Of a stretch of DNA of 64,000 nt, positions 24,985 to 35,345 are shown in pieces. The stretch comes from Tubiluchus corallicola. Taxonomy: Eukaryota > Priapulida > Priapulimorpha > Priapulimorphida > Tubiluchidae. The DNA lies in NCBI GenBank assembly GCA_030141605.1, contig JAQGDQ010000143.1, forward strand, positions 62,001 to 126,000. The letters are read 5' to 3'. Positions within the stretch are counted from its first letter, which is position 1; each line of letters starts with the position of its first letter. The notes under the pieces are model-generated. The model was given only the letters and a program-made list of their open reading frames with translations, made no database searches and had not been told where the DNA came from. The position numbers and the translations under genes were made by a program.

Positions 24985-26898
24985 GTTCATTGCTGACGTG
25001 TCCTACTTATTACCATTGTGATGTGTTTTGCTTTCATATTTTCCAAATTCAACAATATTACCAGCACATTTAATAACTTGTTGATTCTTGATTCGGTGAA
25101 TTGCTAGTTTGAATATCTTGTTGTGTGAATTTGATGCCGCCTTTCAATGCATGACCTTAGTAACATTATCGTTTATGTGGATTTTATTTAATTTGCAGTG
25201 ATCTTCCAGTTTTGACTTGTCTATTTTCATTGATTGATTTATTGATGGATTTGACAATTTGATTATTTGATATATTGAAAATTGCACAGTTTTTGTACTT
25301 GCTATCGTCTTGTGTAATTTAAATTTTCAAACAATATTTTAGCAAAGTACCATTGATGATGATGATATTGCTTCTGAAGTTGTCTTGTTTTGAATTTGAC
25401 TATAGTTTAAGCCGTAGGAAAGAGTTTTTTGATGTACAGTTACCATTTTTATTTGATCTGACTATCTTTACCCTTTTACGAATGGCCTTATTACATATTT
25501 ATGACTCATTTAAATATTTTGTAAATACGAACTAGATCCTGCTGATATTTTGTCTTGACTGGTTGTCATGCACCGTGATTTATTGATGGAAGTTGCTTTT
25601 ATGTTGCTTGGTATATTTGTGTGCTGTTTTTGCTTGTCTTTTCCAATTTGCAGCAGATATTCCTCTAAATGCATGCAGCATTTCCTTTGCTGTGTTTAAG
25701 TATGTACAAGAATTTGCCTAGATAACTGTTTTCTGGTCAGTTAGCTGGTGCATTATTTCATACTTAGGATTCTACTGGCTTAGTAACATTGTTATGATTA
25801 TTACATTTTTGCCATTGCATTGTTGTCGCATTTGCATTGTTTGTCACTTGCTTCTCATCATTTTGATCATACTTGACTCACTGGTACATTATTGACATTG
25901 CCCATCACTTGCAGTGCATATATTATTTTACCTTTAGCAGTTCTTTGACATGAGGATTCCATTGTGATACTGTACAGTAGAGACATTACATTGACATTGT
26001 TTTTAATAATAATTGCATTGTTGTGGCTGACTTGACTGACATTGAATTTCTATTGTTAAATACTGTATTGTCATTGTCATGAGATAGGTGAAGACTTCCG
26101 TATGTTTTTATAGCAGGCATTGCATTTCGTTGCCTCTTCAATGTCATTGCAGATATTTTTTGTGTTTAAACAGCTGAATTTTGCATTGCTGACTGTACTG
26201 TTCACTGTTCATTTTTGAATTTTATTAGCAATCTCAGGAATGTTGTCTTCTGAATAGTATATGAAATGTTCATTGCACTGTGAATGAACGAAACACGTCT
26301 CACATTCTCTAAAACAATGTGGTTTAATCATGATTTATGTAGTGTGCACTTATGCCAGACAGCATTAATAATACAGAAGTGTTCCATTTTGAATTTGGAT
26401 GGTCTATTAGTTTTTTATTTTAAAGTGCATTTTATGTTCGTAATAGAAATTAATTGCACGGGATTCATTGTCTATGCAGTTGTATCTTACTTGCTGAAAA
26501 ACAAAAAGCAATTTAGCTTGAAATCTAGTCCACTCGAGCATATTTTTAGCTGAGCTATCTGCCGTTAGCTGATTGATTTGTTTTCATAACAATTTTTTGG
26601 CTGATATATTTCTATATCGACGTTCGGTTTTCTTGTCTTCAGTTGAGACTAAATGTTTGTCTGGTTGGTTTTGTGTTTACTCGAATTGACATTTCTTGAA
26701 TCTTTCTGATTTTGATTGTCTTTACCGTAGGTTTCACATCTAGCGTTTGGTCATTCTCATGTTTTCACTTTAGTGCTCTTGCTATTGCAGACATTGATCG
26801 CAGCCAACTGTTTCTTTGGAAACTAATAATTTACCGATCTGCAGTTCATTCAGATTGTTACTTGTGCTGGTTCAAGCATGGATATTATAGCAATACAA

Positions 26899-27107
26899 TG
26901 TTTATTTCAATAAAAGCTTGTGATTCTAAATACTTAATCAATTACATGGAATATAAGGCAAAGGTCAAACAGCTGTGTTTTGATTTGTTCACATAGTGCA
27001 AATTTGCTGCAAACAGCCAGAGATTTATTATTATGGTGACTCATGTAAGTAATTTTTAAGCCCATATTTATCTATTGATCAAAAAACAGATATCCGTTTT
27101 GAAATTA
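26899..27107 (+). repeat. Diverged ~200-bp repeat, copy 1
   Basis: Alignable by eye with 28391-28601: shared words include TCTAAATACTTA, GGCAAAGGT, CATAGTGCAAA, GTGACT-ATGTAAG-AATTTTTAA. The copies are perhaps two-thirds identical. An interspersed repeat or an old local duplication about 1.5 kb apart. Confidence 0.65.
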
Positions 27108-27309
27108 CAGTCAAACTTTGTTATAATGCCTACTTTAATGCCCAAATTTTTGGCAAAACTATTTTCATTTTTGCATGGATAAGTATGCATTAATGTACCT
27201 CGGTTATAATGCCAAACTCGCATAATGCCAACTTTTTCTGGAGTGTCGGTATGGGTAGCATAAAGTGGTTTAATCGTGGGTTTTTTCTTTCTGTACGCAG
27301 TTTGACTTT
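27108..27309 (+). mobile_element. Possible small non-autonomous DNA transposon (MITE)
   Basis: Opens with CAGTCAAACTTTGTTATAA, the style of pogo/Tigger ends, repeats TTATAATGCC inside, and closes near GTTTGACT, giving only about 8-9 bp of terminal inverted repeat. No transposase. The end match is too short to be sure. Confidence 0.3.
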
Positions 27310-27354
27310 TTGTTATAAAAAGCTCTAGAGGAGATTATTTTCAAAAAAAGAATC

Positions 27355-27371
27355 GGGGGGGGGGGGGGGGG
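27355..27371 (+). repeat. G homopolymer (17 G)
   Basis: Seventeen consecutive G in an AT-rich region. Length could be affected by sequencing. Confidence 0.9.
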
Positions 27372-28390
27372 TAATGTTAATGAGAAGTAGAATGTTACTT
27401 TTTGCGTGTATATACCTAACTTACATAAAATGCTCTTTTTACGCAGTTTATTATCTTAGTAATTTTAGTAAATGTTAGTCTACAGAATTCTGTTGCAGTA
27501 CTTCACTGCAGCTTTCTGGTGACTCACAGGTATCCTAACATATTAAACAAAGAAATGTAATAAAATAGTCATTTGTGGTATAAAATGTTGCACCATTGTA
27601 CGTAGATTTCGGGTGCAAGGCATCTGTCATGACCACCAAGCTATCCCTTCTGTTGGTGATTCGTTCACAAAGGAAAATTGTTTTGTGCATGAGCTTAAAA
27701 AATACTGATTTCTTTAGGAAAATTTCAACCATATTGGAGGATAAAAAGAATTTTTCAGAGATTCCCACGTCAAGAAGGGACTTTGTTCTCAAAAATGGTT
27801 TGACATAACCAGACGCAAATGGTTATTTGTTTGTGTGGTTATTTTCTGACATATTTTTACACCGATTAAATTGAATGATAGTATCTCTAAAACTCGTCGT
27901 CTGAAGTGCTAACTTACTATAGTAAATAACGTACTACACAACGTGGAAATTCGTGGTAGTGCTTTATTGCAATTTTCTGGTTAGTTTTGCAAACTACATA
28001 TTAAACTTGCTTTAGAAAAATTAAAGTAATAATAGAGATTAAAACACACCGATTTTATTAAAATATAAAGTATACTGGAGGATAAAAAATCATAAAAGTT
28101 ACATGTAGTTTCAGCTAGATCTACATCAGTGCATTCACATAGGATTGTTTTAGCACTTTTCTAATCCAGTGAGTGTCTTGTGTTTAGTACATGTGGAATA
28201 AGTTTACTGGAAAATTCAGTCACATAGATTTTGTACTATGGCATTTGCCACCAATGCTAAGTCTCAGTTATGTTTGATCTTGGCTTCTTCTCTGAACATA
28301 ATTTTTATATAGAAAAATTACACAATATTGTTTAAACACTTACTAGCACATGCAAAATAGTATGAACCAAAATGTACACTGTACTGTATC

Positions 28391-28601
28391 GTGTTTATTG
28401 CAATAGAATCTTGTTATTTTAAATACTTAGTAAATGTTACAGGGAAAGCAAAGGTAAAAGTTATACAGCAATATTTTCAGTCTTGGCACAGTGCAAACAT
28501 CCGTAGTTTTATAATTACAGTGACTGGTGTAAGCAATTTTTAATTCATTATTAATCTACTGAACAAAACACAGGAATCCATTTTAAAGCAAAGTTTTTTC
28601 T
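28391..28601 (+). repeat. Diverged ~200-bp repeat, copy 2
   Basis: Partner of the repeat at 26899-27107, same orientation, with several small indels. Confidence 0.65.
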
Positions 28602-28822
28602 TTCTGACTTTTTCATTAATAATTCATAAAAACGTAATACATTCCCTTTTATTAGAAAAAAATTATAACAAATGATAAGAATGGCTATAGTCTGTACACA
28701 AGATCAAATTTCTATTAGAATAAGTCGTTAACGTTTGGTAAGTGCACGTCATGTATATACTAAGGGCCAAGAAATTGATGATAACATTATTACAGGAATA
28801 CACCATCATGATTTAACAAGTG

Positions 28823-28828
28823 TTTATT
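28823..28828 (-). promoter_or_regulatory. Candidate poly(A) signal of the QRICH2-like gene
   Basis: AATAAA on the minus strand about 75 nt past the stop codon, the nearest canonical hexamer. Confidence 0.65.
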
Positions 28829-28902
28829 CTCAACATCGAACAGTGATGTATCAATAAAAAATGTTTTCTCAAAAGTAAAAACACGAAGTGACTACCATTT
28901 TC

Positions 28903-30357
28903 TTATGAAACCGTTTCTGGACTTGTGCTTAGGGCCGAGGCATTTACTTCTGTTTCGACTTGGAAGTCTATACTGGCATCTGGATTGCTTTTTGTTGATC
29001 GATTGATTGGAGGCAGCATGGAAACATCGAGAAGATCACCTTTGTATACTTGACCATCTATTCCAATTAAATCAACTCTGTTACTTGTGGTGGAATAAAC
29101 CGGGCTTGCACTCCTTTGTGTAGATCTTCCTAATCGGCCAGTCAGGTGTTGTGTTTGCTGACCGCCAGCCTGTCTTTCTCTTGAGGGGTATGATCTGATG
29201 GGACTAATTCCCGATCCTTGCCCATTGAGACATTGTGCATTGTCGCTAGATGCATGCAACCCAAAGACACTGCATTTGCAAGATGGACATGTCCCTTTAG
29301 GCATTTCGCTTAGCGTCTGTTCTAAACGAATTGTATCCTTCGATATTTGTCCAGATCTTAGACATTGTCGTATTTGCTCTAACTCGTAAGTGGTGTAAGG
29401 ACGCAGTGATGGTACAACTCGCAAAGCATCAAAAGACAGAAGAGGAAGTTCTTCATTTTTCGTATACACTTTTTTGTCACATGAAATACACTTAAGTAAC
29501 TGCTTTTTAGTACCTGCTGCGTGATCTCCATCAACATCCTCATGAATGATCTGAGGGGCCACTTTCTTTTTTGGTTTTGGTGGACCTTTCTCTATATATT
29601 CTCTCAGTGGTTTAATGTCATCTTCACTTATCTTGCTGCCAAGTTTTTCTATTAAATTATTTAAAGCTAGTTCCCATTCTTTTTCATGTTCTAAAAGCTT
29701 GTTCAGTACATCGTCAGTACTTTGGCTTAGCTCACTAATATGCTGTTCAGCCCATGCTCTACTAACCTTTTGATCAAGCTGATGCTTATCAGCCTTCACT
29801 TTGATTTCATTTTTTAGAAGTTCCTTGTCGGCTTTTGTTTCTTGAAGCTTCAACATGTACTCATACATGCTGTCTACTGTTGCTTGTTTAGTCTGCTGTT
29901 CTTGCAACTGTGTTTCAAATTTTGCATTTATATTACAGATTTCAGTTTGTAGTTTACTTATTAGTTCCTTTGTTTCACTAATAACTGCTGTTTCTGAAGC
30001 ATTATCTTTCGTTCGTTCAGTTGACTTAATTTTGTCGATTGTAAACTGGAGCTTACGCTCTAGCTTCTCCAATCTCTGCTGAAACTGATCAATGAGCTTG
30101 TTTGTTTTTTCAACACTACTTTTAGTCTGCACGCTTTCTCTTGAAGAAGTTGGTTTTGGTCCTATACGATCTTCCTCTGATGGTGTTTTGTCCACATCAT
30201 TTGTGATGCTGGTGTCTGATCTTCGTTTGTTTTCATTTCCCTGATCTTCTAAAATTTCTTTATCTGGTGTGCTACCATCAGTATGAAGATGACTTTTTAA
30301 TTGGTGAAGTTGTTCAAGAAGTTGCTTGGATGCCTGGTCCTCTAGTACATTAAGATT
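28903..30357 (-). CDS. QRICH2-like exon 2 (DUF4795 part)
   Basis: 484 codons plus stop. The exon begins at AATCTTAATG after a TTTATATTTTAG acceptor, so about 54 codons precede the GTG that an ORF finder would choose. Contains the main coiled coils, both cysteine clusters and a Ser-rich tail. Confidence 0.9.
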   Translation of the reverse strand, partial: NLNVLEDQASKQLLEQLHQLKSHLHTDGSTPDKEILEDQGNENKRRSDTSITNDVDKTPSEEDRIGPKPTSSRESVQTKSSVEKTNKLIDQFQQRLEKLERKLQFTIDKIKSTERTKDNASETAVISETKELISKLQTEICNINAKFETQLQEQQTKQATVDSMYEYMLKLQETKADKELLKNEIKVKADKHQLDQKVSRAWAEQHISELSQSTDDVLNKLLEHEKEWELALNNLIEKLGSKISEDDIKPLREYIEKGPPKPKKKVAPQIIHEDVDGDHAAGTKKQLLKCISCDKKVYTKNEELPLLSFDALRVVPSLRPYTTYELEQIRQCLRSGQISKDTIRLEQTLSEMPKGTCPSCKCSVFGLHASSDNAQCLNGQGSGISPIRSYPSRERQAGGQQTQHLTGRLGRSTQRSASPVYSTTSNRVDLIGIDGQVYKGDLLDVSMLPPINRSTKSNPDASIDFQVETEVNASALSTSPETVS

Positions 30358-31964
30358 CTAAAATATAAAAACAAAACATTAGTTGCATTAACTGAGTTTT
30401 TTACTTTTATAAAAACTGAGATAACGCAATTAATGTACTGACATTTCTGTACAATTAAGAAAAACTGTAAATTATAATTGTACAGTATTAAACAAAACAA
30501 AACAGTCGCAAGGAATTGGGCATGCATGATGATTCTTTAATAACAAGAGCAGAAAGTAGTTAATAAGATAATTACAGCAAAATCGGCAGACTATTAACTA
30601 ACAAAGTAATTCCAATTCCAGGTTTTCCTAATAGTGACAAAAGCGATCAAACCATTATCATGATTTAAATTATTTAAATTAAATACACTTAAGTGCTAGT
30701 GATTCAATAAGTTTTATTATTCAATGTTTACCATGACTCGCTCCAACACACTGATAACTCCATCAACTTTTGTTTTCATTTCATCTTGTTTACTTTCTAT
30801 CCTGTCCACACGAGTGGTAAATTGCTTAGAAAATTCCATTTGATCGAATTTTGCCTCATCAGTGTCTTTTCTCCCTGCTGTTTCTATTAACTTTTCTGTG
30901 GTCTGATCTTCTTTATCTTTTGTCTCATCAGTGGATTTTTTCTTCGAAGTTTTAATTCCGGTTTGTTGTATCTTCCGATCTTGTTCACCTAATCTTTCAT
31001 CAGTACCTGGTATTTGTTCTTTACCTTCCTCTACTCTGTCTTTGTCTTCAGTCGTGACAGGCAAGGATTGTTCATCTGCCAATTTATCAATGAGAGACTT
31101 TTTCTCTGTTTCTGAAAGTTTATCACTAGACATAATGAAATAATTTTTTATCATGTCTTTGATGATATCATTTGTCCTCGTCAGTGAAGCCAAACAGCTG
31201 TGAATTTCATGAAATTTTGTTTCATGTGCAACTGATGTTTCATTCAGGTCAGATATTGCCTTGTTTGCATCAGTCATCTTTTCCATCATCTCTTGCATAA
31301 GAGACATTAGCTTAGTTATTCCTGCCTCATTTGCAGCAACACGGTTCCGTGTGTGTAGTTGTTTCCAAAACTCCGGAATTGGTTTTTGCGTTGTCTCCAA
31401 ATCGTAACCGTAAGCACTTCTCCCAGAATCTAAACTGTGCACTTTTTTCACTCTATCAAATAATTCTTCGTTGCTTTCTGTGAATTCTGCCCACTCTTGT
31501 AGCTGGGTTTCTATCTGTGACACCTTGTACTCAAGTGTGGAAATTTTCTCTTTATCTCTCAGTTCTGTGGGTTTTCCATCTGTACTGCTCGTTCTTTTGG
31601 AGATGGACCCTGAAGAAGACAAAGCAGCTTTTTCAGAATCTGGTGCTGTGGGCTTTCTCTTATCTGCTACTTCCTTTCTTGCTGTTCTCATGTCAGCTGG
31701 AGCTGACAATGATGTATAAATAGTTTCAACATCCAATTTTGGCTGTAAAGAAGGGCTTGTCTTTGGTCTTTGTCTTGCAAGATCTTTGACTGACGTTTCG
31801 TCCTTAAACGCTGTGGTCACATTGTTCAGCTGCGTGGACTTCAGCATTGTAAAAAGCAAAACCTTCAGTGCATAGAAGTTAACAACAGGCAGATCAGCAG
31901 CAGCCCCTATTGCCACATCAAGTAGCTGTTGTAACGTCAGTGTTCTCTCTACTTCAGTTGCCAT
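28903..31964 (-). CDS. QRICH2/C16orf96-like coiled-coil protein (DUF4795 family), two exons
   Basis: Predicted cilium/sperm-flagellum protein; QRICH2 is known for flagellar assembly in mammals. Exons 31964-30732 and 30357-28903 join in phase 0 (ATG/gtaaac donor, TATTTTAG acceptor, 374-nt intron) for 895 residues. The N-terminal block (LLDVAIGAAADLPVVNFYAL, about residues 12-31) resembles the start of C16orf96 and QRICH2. Acidic, Ser/Lys-rich linkers and coiled coils follow, with heptads strongest at about 215-300, 380-411, 485-525 and 545-660. The DUF4795 C-terminal part has LLKCISCDKKV (Cys701, Cys704), SLRPYTTYELEQIRQ and CPSCKC (about 768-773), a possible zinc-binding set. The long Gln-rich repeats of mammalian QRICH2 are absent, so the protein is shorter. 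The start ATG has a good context (AAAATGG). A consensus RFX site and a CRE lie 420-480 bp upstream. Which of the two vertebrate proteins it is closer to is unsure. Confidence 0.88.
30732..31964 (-). CDS. QRICH2-like exon 1
   Basis: 411 codons from ATG at 31964 to the donor ATG/gtaaac. Reading through the donor gives only four more residues and a stop, which is a shadow of the spliced frame. Carries the N-terminal domain and first coiled coils. Confidence 0.88.
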
Positions 31965-32382
31965 TTTAGTTCCTGGTGTCCTATTAATGTTTTATCCTGC
32001 GATCTAAAATCGTAATATACATAAATTTAAATATTCATTGTAAATAATCAAATACCTGTAATCAAAATGTCGTCAACCATCAAACATTACATTTACATAA
32101 AACAGTATTTTAACTTCAAATGCAGCATTTGAATAATTTTATAGAAGTTTGGTAGTCATTATTATGGTGGTTGAATTTGCCTTGGAAAGTTTTTTCGAAG
32201 TCACATATTTGTGCAATTATGCACTGCACACTTTAGAAATCTTATAAAAATTCTTGTTCTATTGATGCCAAAGCTGAAGCAAATTTCTAGTAATGTTCTG
32301 CAACGGCCCTACCAAGATTTTGTCCATTCTTTCCAGGCAGTTCCCTGCAACTTTTCCTGCAGTCTCCTCGATTTTTACGGTT

Positions 32383-32396
32383 GTTACCTAGGCAAC
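32383..32396. promoter_or_regulatory. RFX X-box upstream of the QRICH2-like gene
   Basis: GTTACCTAGGCAAC matches the RFX consensus GTNRCC-N(0-3)-RGYAAC exactly, with a 2-nt spacer. It lies 419 bp upstream of the start codon. X-boxes mark genes of cilia and flagella in animals, agreeing with the gene's family. Confidence 0.75.
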
Positions 32397-32436
32397 GTCA
32401 CGTAAAGTGTTAAACGAATTACATGTAATTTAGGTG

Positions 32437-32444
32437 TGACGTCA
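32437..32444. promoter_or_regulatory. Full palindromic CRE
   Basis: TGACGTCA inside GTGACGTCAC, 41 bp beyond the X-box. CREB/CREM/ATF sites are common in promoters active in sperm formation. Function inferred from sequence and position only. Confidence 0.6.
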
Positions 32445-32592
32445 CTAAATTCAGCATTAGTGACATTTGGCATAAATTGTATTTATTGCGAAACTTTAAT
32501 ATGTAATACGTTTCTTCTTACAACAGATGCCCGTAACAGTTAATCAAATCTCTACAAAGATATTGTGGAGCTTGCTTATAAGTTTAAATTTT

Positions 32593-32605
32593 GTCGCTTA
32601 GCAAC
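32593..32605. promoter_or_regulatory. Second, degenerate X-box
   Basis: GTCGCT-T-AGCAAC has a perfect right half site (RGYAAC) and a left half with one mismatch to GTNRCC. Weaker than the site at 32383. Confidence 0.4.
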
Positions 32606-32894
32606 ACATTGCAAATAGAAATTTATCATTTATCTATGGGGTACGGGTAACTGGGTGTGGCTACACAAAAATTGTTGATTTATTGTGTTTCAGGATTGTT
32701 CTAGGATTAATCAACGTAAATACAGGTTAAATAAATAAGGTAATTAGTTGAAAATATAAACATAATACACCAAAATATGTACACAAATAGGACATTACAT
32801 CAAAATTAAGGCTTATTCTGAAATCAATATGATAACAATACAGGTAAAATAAATGAAGTTAGTTAGTAATATAAGTACAATATATAATTCACCG

Positions 32895-32983
<89 letters not shown>
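32895..32983. repeat. (AT)n microsatellite
   Basis: About 90 bp of AT dinucleotides with three register breaks. Frames through it are artefacts. Confidence 0.95.
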
Positions 32984-33581
32984 GATAATATTATGATATA
33001 TATTACTGTATATGTAGCCCTCCTAAAGCACCTCTTAAAGTTAGTACTACAGGACAATAGTCACTCAAGTTAGAATCCAAGTGTTTATTACTATATTTAT
33101 GAACTTTATTTTCTAAACTTTAAAAAACCTTTGTTAACCACGAAATACCCAATAATATTATAGACGTGTTCAGTGCGTTATCATTACAATGTGTATAAAC
33201 AATTACAGCATGCAGTAGTAACAATTAAACAAGTTCCATCTCACTAGAAACTCTCAAATATTTTTACATGAGTAGTATTTCGATTAAAATAGCATTACAG
33301 TTGCTGCCAATTATAATTATTAATTCTACTGTAGAATTTACACTAAAAATCTACCTGTAGAGTAATAGTATCATACACAGAAAAGGCTGCACAGAATTAA
33401 TGCAGCATACGTTTCTACTATATGACCTTTTTTACGTAGAATATATCGTAGGACAAGAGGAGATTTGGTGCATGGATTCTGACGTAGCCTTTCTACGGTA
33501 GCTTCTACCACCAAAGTTGCGTTAATTTATCGCAGAATTTCCTGTGCTGCTCTTTAAGTAATGCAAGCCATAAGACAATAG
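32984..33581. other. Flank of the retrotransposon, nothing recognised
   Basis: AT-rich non-coding sequence up to the 3' LTR. The last four bases before the LTR (ATAG) nearly match the four after the other LTR (TTAG). Confidence 0.6.
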
Positions 33582-34188
33582 TGTAACGCGGCTAGGGGTT
33601 CACGTAACAGAAAGGTGTGCAGATGATGGTACTTTGCACCAATGGCTTGGGTTCATCTGACTGTTAAGCCCAAGACACACTGACATTATAGCAGGAAAAC
33701 TGACATTGGAGAAATGTTGGCTTTGATAGACAATTTTGAATTATTTATTTAATTGCTTTATTATGGTTCAGGGCTTATAATTAGCAGCTCTTGAGATAAC
33801 AAAGCTTGTTAGCAACTCTTTTGGTAGCAGAGTTTGTTATCAAGCCTTCTGGTAGCAGACTTGTCAGCAGCGAATGTGTCTTGCTTTTGGATCTGTCCTC
33901 CTTAAATACTACTCTGGACAGATGACATGACCCACCTACACACTGCTGATTGGTTATTGTCTTGTTAACACGGGCGGATCACGTGCATAGATCTTAATAG
34001 GCAATATACTGAATCACGCGCTCAGGTCTGCAGGCTCTTGGTTGGATGTTGGTGTAGTTGTTTTCACATCCGGGTCCTTCTCATGAAAACTTCTCGTGTT
34101 TACATCGCCGGTTAAGTAAAGTGTAATTATTGTCATCAATTAGTTTAATTTGATGTTTTTATTATAGGCACTGCATAACTATGCCACA
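33582..34188 (-). repeat. 3' LTR
   Basis: 607 bp, matching 40391-41016 over its whole length with scattered substitutions and a small deletion near 33680. Begins TGTGGCAT and ends GTTACA in element orientation. Contains AATAAA words suited to poly(A) addition. Confidence 0.95.
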
Positions 34189-34202
34189 TTCCCCCCTTCT
34201 TA
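34189..34202 (-). other. Polypurine tract
   Basis: TAAGAAGGGGGGAA directly abuts the 3' LTR in element orientation, the expected plus-strand primer. Confidence 0.85.
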
Positions 34203-34475
34203 AACATATCATCTGTCCTCAGATGATGTTTACTCATTGTTCTGAACAGTTTAAATTATTAGGATAGTCAGTTTTAACTCTGCTGTTACTCTGTTTATGG
34301 TATTTATCACATTAACAAATGCAGAACCAAAAGTTAACTTTTTTTGAAGATTTCTTGAAATTATATATATATATATATATAAATCTGGTTCAACCATCTT
34401 GGTCCAAACTAAAATTCTACATAAAACTAAAATACTGCTGTTTTCAAAACTAAAATTCTACATCTACTCTCTACT

Positions 34476-35266
34476 TTAGTTCAGCTCTAGCTCTTCACTA
34501 CTTTCTACAGTTAATAGTACTTCTGCTGGTAGGTCAATCCCACGATCAAAAACACATCCTTCCGTGTCTATTTTCACTGCTTCCTCTAACCTTTTGTTGT
34601 ACCTTCGTATTTCTTCTCTTTCCATCAGCACCTTCCTCTGTAAGTCCCCTATTTCCAACTCTTGACTTTCTGCAATCTCCTCTAGCTTCTGCACCTTATT
34701 CAATAGTCTTTCCTTCTGTTTCTTTTCCTCTTCTCTTTCTTTGCTAAGACGGCTTTCTCTTTTCCTCCAAAAACTCTCCAGATCCTTTTTCTGTCTTTCC
34801 AGCTGCCCATCTACTTTGCTCCTCTTTACTTCTTGCCAGTTTCCCGTTGCTGCAGTTCTTTCTCTTCCTGCCTTAGTTTGTCCTGTTCTTGCTTCATCTT
34901 TGCTTCTTTTCTCCATCATCACCTATTCTCTCCACCTCTGTCCCTCCTCAATCAAACTTCCTCTAAATTTTAGCCTTTCCTCTTCCTCCATCCTCTTCCT
35001 CTTCTTTTCTTGTTTTTCTTTTTCCAAAAGATTAATTTCTCGTTTCATTAGCTCAAGTCTTTCCATCTTAATATTTTCTATCTTTCATCTATCTTGATGT
35101 TTGCAGTTCTTAAATTTTCTCGGTCATTGGTTGGGATCTGTGGCCATCTTGCTGGAGTACTGTGGTGCCGATGACACACTGCAAAATGTCTTCTTATGGC
35201 TGCCTTATCTGTACTTTTCTATTGACATATAGAACATTTAAATGCCAGTTGTAAAGAGTCTGCCAT
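34476..35266 (-). pseudogene. Accessory reading frame of the retrotransposon: C2H2-like finger plus long coiled coil
   Basis: Lies between pol and the 3' LTR, where an env would sit. The first part (ATG at 35266) has a Cys-x2-Cys and a His-x4-Cys-His pair spaced as in a C2H2-like finger, with a stop codon inside the finger. The second part (ATG at 35066, another frame) is a Glu/Lys/Arg-rich coiled coil of about 195 residues, broken by one in-frame TAG at 34925-34923, ending in an acidic tail at 34476. No signal peptide or membrane segment, so not an envelope protein. Whether the two parts were once one protein is inferred from their adjacency. Function unknown; nucleic-acid binding or gag-like assembly are possible. 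Confidence 0.6.
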
Positions 35267-35303
35267 GATTTTCTAAAAAAAACAAAATGTTAGTCATAAT
35301 GAA

Positions 35304-35333
35304 CTAAGATAAGATAAGATAAGATAAGATAAG
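35304..35333. repeat. (AAGAT)n pentanucleotide repeat
   Basis: About five to six AAGAT units just downstream of the pol stop. Confidence 0.85.
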
Positions 35334-35345
35334 TGTCTAAATGTT

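Larger units (their letters stand above)
24985..28822. other. Intergenic region between two convergent genes
   Basis: No coding region recognised. T-rich, with many short TTGACATTG/GCATTG-like words at 25800-26200. It contains a pair of diverged direct repeats, a possible small inverted-repeat element and a G tract, listed separately. Confidence 0.6.

Noticed and set aside
34741-35097. 118-codon plus-strand frame over the retrotransposon
   Set aside because: Antisense of the coiled-coil frame; Ser/Leu-rich because the other strand is Glu/Lys-rich.
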